Assembly: GCA_964542435.1 (NCBI GenBank)
Contig: CAZIVE010000077.1
Coordinates: forward strand, 1 to 12,717
From: CAZIVE01 sp964542435
GTDB taxonomy: Bacteria; Bacteroidota; Bacteroidia; Bacteroidales; Tannerellaceae
DNA length: 12,717 nt
Direction: 5' to 3'
Position 1 is the first letter of the stretch, and each line of letters begins with the position of its first letter. Positions 6,840 through 12,717 of the stretch are shown one piece after another. The notes beneath the pieces were generated by a model. That model was not told the origin of the DNA, searched no databases, and saw nothing but the letters and a program-made list of their open reading frames with translations. A program made the position numbers and the translations under genes.

Positions 6840-6847
6840 TATCTTTG
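6840..6847 (+). promoter_or_regulatory. -7 box (TATCTTTG) for rhaD and the rhamnosidase genes
   Basis: This is a full TAnnTTTG match, identical to the rhaKIP box. Transcription would start near 6853, leaving a leader of about 20 bases before the rhaD ATG at 6872. There is no TTTG at the -33 position, again suggesting an activator. The box overlaps an in-frame TTG at 6845, which rules that codon out as the natural start. Confidence 0.6.
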
Positions 6848-6871
6848 AATTTCGAAAAAGAGTTGAAACAA

Positions 6872-7684
6872 ATGAATAAATCAATATTGGATGGTCGTCC
6901 TCAGCTGACGGCAGAAGTAAACAAAGTAGCAGAAGTGGCCGGTTATCTCTGGCAAAAAGGTTGGGCAGAACGGAATGGCGGTAACATCACCATCAACATC
7001 ACCGAATGGGTGGACGACGAGATTCGCCGTATGCCGGCCATCTCTCCCGTCAAACCGATCGGTGCCACACTGCCGCATCTGAAGGGTTGCTATTTCTTCT
7101 GCAAAGGCACCAACCGCCGCATGCGCGACCTGGCACGCTGGCCAATGCAGAACGGTTCCGTCATCCGCATCCTCGACGACTGCGCTTCGTATGTCATCAT
7201 TGCAGACGAACCGGTCGCTCCCACTTCCGAACTGCCATCGCATCTGAGTGTTCACAATTATCTGATCAAGAAGGGTTCGCCTTACAAAGCTTCTCTTCAT
7301 ACGCATCCCATCGAACTGATCGCCATGTCGCACAATCCCGCCTTTCTCAAGAAAGACGTGCTGACCAATCTCCTCTGGAGCATGATTCCGGAGACAAAGG
7401 CCTTCTGTCCGCGCGGACTGGGAATCATCCCTTACGCTCTGCCGAGTTCCGTGGAGCTGGCCAACGCCACCTTGAAGGAACTGGACGATTACGATGTTGT
7501 GATGTGGGAGAAACATGGCGTCTTTGCCATTGGTCCGGATATAATGGAGGCCTTCGACATGGTTGATACGCTGAGCAAATCAGCCCAGATCTATATCAAC
7601 AGCCGTTGCATGGGCTTCGAACCTACCGGAATGAGTCAGGAACAGATGCACGAAATGAGCATCGCGTTCCATCTTCCCAAATAA
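6872..7684 (+). CDS. rhaD: L-rhamnulose-1-phosphate aldolase
   Basis: This class II, zinc-dependent aldolase cleaves L-rhamnulose 1-phosphate to dihydroxyacetone phosphate and L-lactaldehyde. From the ATG at 6872 it is 270 aa, close to the 274 aa of E. coli RhaD. The phosphate-binding region is GGNITINIT near residue 32. Zinc ligands are His143 and His145 in HTHP and His215 in EKHG, in almost the same positions as His141, His143 and His212 of the E. coli enzyme. Glu120 in SELPSHL matches the catalytic Glu117. An upstream in-frame TTG at 6845 would add nine residues, but it lies inside the -7 box, so it is not used here. An AAAGAG ribosome-binding sequence precedes the ATG. It is separated from rhaKIP by the repeat array, has its own promoter, and is followed after 14 bases by a rhamnosidase gene. 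Confidence 0.93.
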   Translation: MNKSILDGRPQLTAEVNKVAEVAGYLWQKGWAERNGGNITINITEWVDDEIRRMPAISPVKPIGATLPHLKGCYFFCKGTNRRMRDLARWPMQNGSVIRILDDCASYVIIADEPVAPTSELPSHLSVHNYLIKKGSPYKASLHTHPIELIAMSHNPAFLKKDVLTNLLWSMIPETKAFCPRGLGIIPYALPSSVELANATLKELDDYDVVMWEKHGVFAIGPDIMEAFDMVDTLSKSAQIYINSRCMGFEPTGMSQEQMHEMSIAFHLPK

Positions 7685-7698
7685 CGCATATAGATGGT

Positions 7699-9456
7699 AT
7701 GAAAATGAGGTTGATTGAAAAGATCTTTGTGCTATTGCTTTGTTGTCACGTCGCTGCTTTCGGGCAACAACGTGACAGTCGTGTCAGGGAATATCTTACG
7801 CCGACACGTATCGTATGGCAAAAAGGAGATAGTTTGATTAACCTCAGCAAACTTCTTCAGAAAGGGAACGGACAAAGCGTCACCAACGCCGATTCGTTGT
7901 GCATCATCAAGAGCACAAACACCGACCATCCCGCTATTCTTCTTGACTTCGGTAAAGAAATCCAGGGCGGGCTTCAGATTGTGACAGGTCCAACTGCTTC
8001 CAAAGCCCCGATTACGCTTCGCGTGCGTTTCGGCGAATCGGCCAGTGAAGCGATGAGCGAGATCGACACCATCGGCGGCGCGACCAACGATCATGCGTTG
8101 CGCGATTATTTGGTGCAGGTTCCGTGGCTGGGCGTTGCCGAAACAGGCAACTCCGGATTCCGCTTCGTTCGCATCGACATTGTGAGTGATCCAGCCGTTC
8201 TTCTATTAAAGGAGATACGCGCGATCTCTATTTTCCGCGACATTCCCGAACTGGGCTCTTTCCGTTGCAACGACGAACTGCTCAACCGCATCTGGCAGGT
8301 CGGCAAAGAAACGGTGCATCTCAACATGCAGGAATATCTTTGGGACGGCATCAAACGGGATCGGCTGGTCTGGATCGGCGATATGTATCCCGAACTGATG
8401 ACCATCCAATCGGTCTATGGCTACAACGAAGTGCTGCCAAAAAGCATCGACTTGGCCCGCGACCTTTTTCCCGTTCCGCAATGGATCAACGGCATCAGCT
8501 CTTATTCGCTCTGGTGGCTGATCATACAGCATGAATACTACAACTTCTACGGAGACAAGAACTATCTCCGACAGCAATTGCCTTACCTGCAAGGTCTGCT
8601 CAGACTGATCATCTCGAAGGTTGATAAGAAGGGAATGGAACAGCTCGACGGAATGCGCTTCCTCGACTGGCCTTCCAGCGAATCACCCGAAGCGATCCAT
8701 GCCGGATTGCAGTCGCTGACGATGATAGCTCTAAAACGAGGCAGCGAACTATGCAAGATCTTGGGTGATGAGCCACTCGCATCCAGCTGCGATTCTACTT
8801 ATCAGAAGATGCTGAAGGCCAAACCTTCATTGCTGAAGACTTTCGACAAAGCCAAGCTCTCTCCTACTGCTCCCGGTACCAAGCAAGCCGCTTCGCTCCT
8901 CTCGCTTTCCGGTCTGATGCCGGCAAAGGAGGCCAATGAGAAATACATTTCCGTGGACAGCGTTCAGTGCTTCTCCACCTATTTTGGCTATTATATGCTC
9001 CGCGCCATGGCAGAAGCCGGAGATTATCAGAATGCCTTGAACGACATCCGCACCTATTGGGGCGCGATGCTCGACTTGGGCGCAACTACATTCTGGGAGG
9101 ATTTCAACATCAACTGGATGAAGAATGCTGCGCGAATCGACGAACTGGTTCCGGCAGGAAAGGTCGATGTCCACAAAACGTATGGCGGTTACTGCTATAT
9201 GAAATTTCGTCACAGTCTCTGCCACGGCTGGGCTTCTGGACCGACAGCCTGGATGAGCCGTTACGTGCTTGGCATAGAAATTGCAGAACCGGGATGTAAG
9301 GCGGTTCGAATCGTGCCTCATCTCGGAGATCTTCAGTGGGCAGAAGGATCATTCCCTACTCCTTACGGTGTTATCAAGGTGCGCCATACCAAGAAGAGCG
9401 ATGGGACAATCGACACGGAATTGAACTGTCCGAAAGAGATTACAGTCATCAAATAA
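7699..9456 (+). CDS. Exported GH78-type alpha-L-rhamnosidase, short form
   Basis: This probably hydrolyses terminal alpha-L-rhamnosyl residues outside the cytoplasm. The start at 7699 gives a 585-aa protein with a signal peptide (MKMRLIEKIF, then LLLCCHVAAFG) cut near residues 22-24. An in-frame ATG at 7705 is equally possible. Residues about 60-195 resemble the beta-sandwich that precedes the catalytic domain. The GH78 (alpha/alpha)6-barrel begins at GSFRCNDELLNRIWQVG. The acidic motif is DGIKRDRLVWIGD, with Asp216, Asp221 and Asp228 in the positions of Asp, Glu and Asp in classical GH78. The likely general base is Glu467 in TTFWEDF. The C-terminal beta domain follows HGWASGPTAWMSRYVLG. It lacks the usual extra N-terminal carbohydrate-binding-like domain, which explains its small size. 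It is 14 bases downstream of rhaD in the same operon. The natural rhamnoside is unknown. Confidence 0.82.
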   Translation: MKMRLIEKIFVLLLCCHVAAFGQQRDSRVREYLTPTRIVWQKGDSLINLSKLLQKGNGQSVTNADSLCIIKSTNTDHPAILLDFGKEIQGGLQIVTGPTASKAPITLRVRFGESASEAMSEIDTIGGATNDHALRDYLVQVPWLGVAETGNSGFRFVRIDIVSDPAVLLLKEIRAISIFRDIPELGSFRCNDELLNRIWQVGKETVHLNMQEYLWDGIKRDRLVWIGDMYPELMTIQSVYGYNEVLPKSIDLARDLFPVPQWINGISSYSLWWLIIQHEYYNFYGDKNYLRQQLPYLQGLLRLIISKVDKKGMEQLDGMRFLDWPSSESPEAIHAGLQSLTMIALKRGSELCKILGDEPLASSCDSTYQKMLKAKPSLLKTFDKAKLSPTAPGTKQAASLLSLSGLMPAKEANEKYISVDSVQCFSTYFGYYMLRAMAEAGDYQNALNDIRTYWGAMLDLGATTFWEDFNINWMKNAARIDELVPAGKVDVHKTYGGYCYMKFRHSLCHGWASGPTAWMSRYVLGIEIAEPGCKAVRIVPHLGDLQWAEGSFPTPYGVIKVRHTKKSDGTIDTELNCPKEITVIK

Positions 9457-9479
9457 ACCATCTAAATATCCTATAGACA

Positions 9480-12056
9480 ATGAAAAAATGGAACTTTATA
9501 TGCTGTCTTGCGACACTGGTGCTATTCATGATGAGCAGTTGCTCTGATTCTATCAAGCCAGTCAATCTTAGAACCGATTATCTGGTCAATCCTATCGGTC
9601 TCGACAACCAGACTCCCCAATTCACATGGGAATATTCCAGCCAGAAGAAAGATGTCACCATCTCTCGCACCGAAGTATATGTCGGCTCTTCTCCTGAGAA
9701 ATTAGCCAAGTATCAAGCAGGCATGAAGTTCGATTCCTATACCAAATACTACTGGATCGTCAAAGCGTGGGATTCCAAAGGTCACGAATGTGCCAAGTCC
9801 GACACGGCGACCTTCGAGATGGGAAAGACACAGCCTTCCGAATGGAACGGACAGTGGATTTCAGATAATCATGAAAAAGAATTTGGTCCGGCTCCGCTTT
9901 TCCGTAAGACCTTCAAGTTGGACAAACTGGCCTCCAAAGCGCGCGCTTACGTGGCAGTCGCCGGATATTACAAACTTTACATCAATGGGAAACAGGTCCA
10001 GGACAGCTATCTTGATCCCGGATACACAGCCTTCGACAAACGAATCCTAACAGTTACCTACGACATCACGCCTCTGCTCAAGCAGGGTGACAACGTGGTA
10101 GCCGCTGAACTGGGAAACGGATGGTACAACGAACAATCCGTGGCAACCTGGAACTTCGACAAGGCCGCCTGGCGCAATCGTCCCAATATGCAGATGGAAC
10201 TGCGCATCCAGTCATCGGACAATGCAGTCAATTCCATCAAGACCGATTCCACATGGCTCACTTCGACAGGTGCATCGCTATACAATAATATATATAGTGG
10301 CGAACGCTATGATGCACGCCTGGAACAGAAAGGCTGGAACAATCTCCCGTTTGACGACAGCAAATGGGAAAAGGTGAAGGTAGTAGCTTCGCCTACCGCT
10401 CAATTAGTCGCTCGTGAAATGCAGCCGATTCGTGTAAAAGAAGAGCTGAAACCTGCTTCTGTAAAGACATTCAGTGACAAGTTGTATGTCTTTTCGTTCC
10501 CGAAAAACATCTCCGGCGTTTGTCGTTTGAAGGTGAAAGGCGCTGCCGGTACTAAGATCACGATGAAACACGGAGAACTCCTCAAGCCTGACGGCAGATT
10601 GGAACAGGGCAATATCAATGTCTATTTCACACCGGTTGACAAGAACGAAATCTTCCAGACAGATGAATATACGCTCAGAGGCGACGGCACAGATGAAATT
10701 TTTGTTCCCTCTTTCACTTATCATGGATTCCAATATGTAGAGGTGGAAAGTTCCGAACCGGTAGCATTGACCAAGGAGAGTTTGACAGCGCTGTTCTTCC
10801 ATACAGATGTCGAACCTGTCGGATCCTTCTCCTGCTCCAATCCGATGCTCAACAAGATCTGGGCAGCTTCCATACAGTCCTATCTCTGTAACCTGGAAAG
10901 CATTCCTACGGATTGTCCGCAACGCGAAAAGAACGGATGGACTGCCGATGCGCATGTCTCCACAGACTTAGGTCTGCTCGGCTTCAACGGCATCAACTTC
11001 TACCAGAAATGGATGAATGACTTCATCGATAATCAGAAAGTTAACGGACAGATCTCAGGCATTATTCCGTCCGCCGGATGGGGTTACGAAGATTGGATCG
11101 GTCCGGTTTGGGATGCTGCACTATTCATCATTCCAGACAAGCTCTATCAGTATTATGGCGATACGTCAACCATCCGTCGTCTTTATAGTACGATGACTGA
11201 ATATCTCTATTATCTCCAGACACGTGAAGAGACCGGATTCCTGAACTACGGAATCGGAGACTGGCTCACCTACAAAGCTACGACCAATACGCAGTACACG
11301 TCAACCGCCTTCTATTACTACGACAACGTCCTGATGTCTCGATTCTCAAAGATACTGGGAAAGGATACGCTGCCATTCAGTCGCAAAGCGGAAGGTCTGC
11401 GTCAACTCATCAATGTAAAATTCTATCATCCCGAAAGCGGATTCTATGCCGACAGTACGCAAGCAGCTCAAGCCGTGGCTCTATACTTAGGACTTGTGGA
11501 GCCGAATCAGGAGAAACGAGTAGCCGAAAATCTTCATAAGATTGTGAAGGCAAACGACTACTTCCTCGACTTTGGACTTCTCGGAAGCAAAATGGTCCCT
11601 GCGATGTTAGTGAAATATGGCTACATGGACGACGCCATGAAAATGGTATTGAAGAAAGAAGCACCCTCTTGGGGATATTGGGTTGAGACATTAGGATTGA
11701 CAACGCTGTCAGAGACATGGGTTTTGAATAAGGATCTACACGACGGTTCTCTCAATCATGTGTTCCTCGGAGATATCTCAGCCTGGATGATGAATCAGTT
11801 GGCCGGTATCAATTATGATTCTGACAGTCCCGGATTCAAACACTTCAAGCTGACGCCACACTTTGTAAGCGAACTCGATTGGGCTAAAGGTTCCTATCGT
11901 TCAGTCCGCGGTCTCATCCGAAGCGAATGGAAACGCGAGAATGGAACAGTAAAACTCACGGTTGAGGTACCTGCAGGTTGCACTGCCGATCTTACCGTCA
12001 ACAACAAAACTTCTCATATTGGTTCAGGAATAAGCACTTTTACTTATAAATTTTAA
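9480..12056 (+). CDS. Lipoprotein GH78 alpha-L-rhamnosidase, full length
   Basis: This 858-aa glycoside hydrolase removes alpha-L-rhamnose from oligosaccharides, polysaccharides or glycosides. The start has a lipoprotein signal with lipobox MSSC (Cys21), so it is anchored to a membrane, perhaps at the surface. Domains in order are a fibronectin-like region (about 28-115), the rhamnosidase N-terminal beta domain (about 155-320, GYYKLYINGKQVQDSYLDPG), a second beta-sandwich (about 330-450), the six-hairpin catalytic domain (about 455-790), and a C-terminal beta domain with LTPHFVSELDWAKGSY. The classical motif DCPQREKNGWTAD supplies Asp478, Glu483 (probable general acid) and Asp490. Glu745 in LSETW is the probable general base. 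All expected residues are intact. It begins 23 bases after the first rhamnosidase with no promoter between, so both are likely cotranscribed with rhaD. No SusC/SusD pair is in the window. Confidence 0.93.
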   Translation: MKKWNFICCLATLVLFMMSSCSDSIKPVNLRTDYLVNPIGLDNQTPQFTWEYSSQKKDVTISRTEVYVGSSPEKLAKYQAGMKFDSYTKYYWIVKAWDSKGHECAKSDTATFEMGKTQPSEWNGQWISDNHEKEFGPAPLFRKTFKLDKLASKARAYVAVAGYYKLYINGKQVQDSYLDPGYTAFDKRILTVTYDITPLLKQGDNVVAAELGNGWYNEQSVATWNFDKAAWRNRPNMQMELRIQSSDNAVNSIKTDSTWLTSTGASLYNNIYSGERYDARLEQKGWNNLPFDDSKWEKVKVVASPTAQLVAREMQPIRVKEELKPASVKTFSDKLYVFSFPKNISGVCRLKVKGAAGTKITMKHGELLKPDGRLEQGNINVYFTPVDKNEIFQTDEYTLRGDGTDEIFVPSFTYHGFQYVEVESSEPVALTKESLTALFFHTDVEPVGSFSCSNPMLNKIWAASIQSYLCNLESIPTDCPQREKNGWTADAHVSTDLGLLGFNGINFYQKWMNDFIDNQKVNGQISGIIPSAGWGYEDWIGPVWDAALFIIPDKLYQYYGDTSTIRRLYSTMTEYLYYLQTREETGFLNYGIGDWLTYKATTNTQYTSTAFYYYDNVLMSRFSKILGKDTLPFSRKAEGLRQLINVKFYHPESGFYADSTQAAQAVALYLGLVEPNQEKRVAENLHKIVKANDYFLDFGLLGSKMVPAMLVKYGYMDDAMKMVLKKEAPSWGYWVETLGLTTLSETWVLNKDLHDGSLNHVFLGDISAWMMNQLAGINYDSDSPGFKHFKLTPHFVSELDWAKGSYRSVRGLIRSEWKRENGTVKLTVEVPAGCTADLTVNNKTSHIGSGISTFTYKF

Positions 12057-12063
12057 ATGAACT

Positions 12064-12210
12064 ATGGCAAAAAAAAGGAAAACACGGCAATCAACAAGTC
12101 GAAGGAAAAAGAAAAAAGAAAGCATTCCGAAGATTCTCAGAAATGTGATCATCTGGGCTATCATTCTGATTGTCTTACTTTTCTTGACGCTATATCTGTT
12201 CAGCAAATGA
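12064..12210 (+). CDS. Small basic single-span membrane protein (48 aa)
   Basis: The ATG at 12064, 7 bases after the rhamnosidase stop, opens a 48-codon frame. Its N-terminus is strongly basic (MAKKRKTRQSTSRRKKKKES). A hydrophobic segment of about 18-20 residues follows (IIWAIILIVLLFLTLYLF) and then an SK end. The charge layout predicts one membrane helix with the basic end in the cytoplasm. I do not recognise the family. A frame opening at 12057 is longer (88 codons) but gives a lysine-rich sequence with no domain pattern and crosses a likely terminator, so I prefer the shorter one. No clear ribosome-binding sequence is present, so translation may be coupled to the rhamnosidase gene. Runs of A near the start (12069-12076) make this reading sensitive to sequencing error. 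Function unknown. Confidence 0.65.
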   Translation: MAKKRKTRQSTSRRKKKKESIPKILRNVIIWAIILIVLLFLTLYLFSK

Positions 12211-12254
12211 GAAACAAGGGACAAATATTCAGCAAATTTGAAGAAAATCTTAAA

Positions 12255-12276
12255 AAGATGTTTTATAATATCTTTA
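12255..12276 (+). terminator. AT-rich stem-loop after the small membrane protein, weak terminator
   Basis: Nine-base arms (12255-12263 and 12268-12276, one G-U pair) enclose a 4-base loop and are followed by the T-rich ATTTATTTG. It lies 44 bases after the stop at 12210 and could end the rhaD operon. The stem is nearly all A-T, so it may be inefficient. Confidence 0.35.
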
Positions 12277-12281
12277 TTTAT

Positions 12282-12313
12282 TTGCTTAATAAATATTTAT
12301 CCGCCATCTTTGC
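12282..12313 (+). promoter_or_regulatory. Candidate promoter for a small transcript (TTTG, 20 bases, CATCTTTG)
   Basis: A TTTG -33 element at 12282-12285 is followed after 20 bases by CATCTTTG at 12306-12313, a one-mismatch TAnnTTTG. Of the promoters in this window it is the only one where I find a -33 element at the proper spacing, so it may work without an activator. Confidence 0.5.
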
Positions 12314-12318
12314 ATGCA

Positions 12319-12410
12319 GATAACCTAAACAATCTTTTTGCCTTAAAGACTAATACCTATTAAGAACCTATAAGGAGGGACTTTGCGAAAAGTCCCTCCT
12401 TATGTTTTTT
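12319..12410 (+). ncRNA. Candidate small RNA of about 90 nt
   Basis: The promoter at 12282-12313 and the strong terminator at 12371-12410 define a transcript of about 90 bases. It holds no open frame beyond a few codons. Inside are a near-repeat (ACCTATTAAG then ACCTATAAGG, 12353-12375) and a CCTTA near 12342 that could pair with the TAAGG at the base of the terminator stem. I do not recognise a known RNA family. Alternatively it is only the terminator region of the upstream operon, or an attenuated leader of a gene beyond the window. Confidence 0.4.
12371..12410 (+). terminator. Strong intrinsic terminator (14-bp stem, GCGA loop, T-run)
   Basis: Perfect 14-base arms (12371-12384 and 12389-12402) enclose a GCGA loop of the stable GNRA class and are followed by TGTTTTTT. 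It is the clearest terminator in the window. The stem includes AGGAGGGA, so the sequestered strand also resembles a Shine-Dalgarno. Confidence 0.92.
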
Positions 12411-12663
12411 ATATAGCGCCTATTCTCCGAATCCTGAAAAGTGGATCGTTCGATGCTTCGAAATCTACAATATCAAACGAACGAATTGACATTTTAAAAG
12501 TGCTGAATTCCGGATTTCATTCCTTTTCTCCTTAATTTCCTAAATTCACTTTGACAGCCTCTTTTCGACTCAAATGCAAGCTATTTGAGAACGATATTTG
12601 TTAATTAAACATAACACCATGAATTTTTGTCTTAGAAATCTATGCTGAATAACACAAAGCCAC
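12411..12663. other. Noncoding stretch with small inverted repeats
   Basis: I see no gene here. Two small inverted repeats are visible: TCGTTCG/CGAACGA at 12446-12452 and 12478-12484 with a long spacer, and CTCAAAT/ATTTGAG at 12569-12589 with a 7-base spacer. The second is compact enough to be a hairpin or a dyad operator for the promoter at 12664. No function can be assigned. Confidence 0.5.
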
Positions 12664-12671
12664 TATATTTG
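12664..12671 (+). promoter_or_regulatory. -7 box (TATATTTG) for a gene or RNA running off the right edge
   Basis: This full TAnnTTTG match would start transcription near 12678. The following 40 bases run to the window end and include an ATG at 12709 (ATG AAG ATT) preceded by TTTAAGG, which could be a ribosome-binding site. Whether this is a coding start or a noncoding leader cannot be decided from the few bases visible. Confidence 0.5.
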
Positions 12672-12717
12672 CACTGTGTTTTTCATGGTATTAGATTTAA
12701 GGTTAACAATGAAGATT

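Noticed and set aside
12024..12224. Minus-strand 66-codon hydrophobic frame
   Set aside because: It is the antisense of the lysine-rich small protein gene; runs of T give Phe codons, which explains its apparent hydrophobicity.
12057..12323. 88-codon frame starting directly after the rhamnosidase stop
   Set aside because: Its residues are lysine-rich without domain pattern, and it crosses the stem-loop at 12255-12276 and the candidate promoter. The overlapping 48-aa frame has a clear membrane-protein layout.

Overview
The window looks like a Bacteroidales chromosome segment (Bacteroides/Prevotella type). The evidence is the set of TAnnTTTG -7 promoter boxes, the weak or absent Shine-Dalgarno sites, a rhaR/rhaKIP arrangement that as I recall matches Bacteroides thetaiotaomicron, and exported GH78 alpha-L-rhamnosidases. 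The genus cannot be fixed from this sequence.

Left arm (1-1500, minus strand). A toxin-antitoxin-like operon reads leftward: an intact 90-aa antitoxin-like gene, a RelE/ParE-type toxin gene broken by a one-base frameshift in a run of five A, and a 257-aa protein with distant resemblance to DUF2971. A -7 box inside an inverted repeat precedes the antitoxin.

Middle (1503-7684). This is a complete intracellular L-rhamnose pathway. The AraC-type regulator (rhaR) is divergent from rhamnulokinase (rhaK), L-rhamnose isomerase (rhaI) and the RhaT-type L-rhamnose/H+ symporter (called rhaP in Bacteroides). After a 517-bp gap comes rhamnulose-1-phosphate aldolase (rhaD) with its own promoter. Rhamnose would enter by RhaP, be isomerised to rhamnulose by RhaI, phosphorylated by RhaK, and cleaved by RhaD to dihydroxyacetone phosphate and L-lactaldehyde. 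No lactaldehyde reductase gene (rhaO/fucO) lies in the window. The gap between rhaP and rhaD is not empty: it holds an array of about eight TTTCC...GGAAA mini-hairpins spaced about 42 bp apart, with a core of four 42-bp tandem repeats. This is the most unusual structure in the window.

Right arm (7699-12717). Downstream of rhaD, apparently in one operon, are two exported GH78-type alpha-L-rhamnosidases: a short 585-aa one with a signal peptide and a full-length 858-aa lipoprotein. They would release rhamnose from glycosides for the pathway. A 48-aa basic, single-membrane-span protein (12064-12210) begins 7 bases after the second rhamnosidase. Then come a weak AT-rich terminator, a candidate small-RNA gene of about 90 nt with its own promoter and a very strong terminator, and about 300 bp of noncoding DNA ending in a promoter that drives something beyond the window edge.

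The biology is a rhamnoside-use locus flanked by a decayed toxin-antitoxin module. The items most worth a second look are the periodic hairpin array, the frameshifted toxin, the 48-aa membrane protein and the candidate small RNA.
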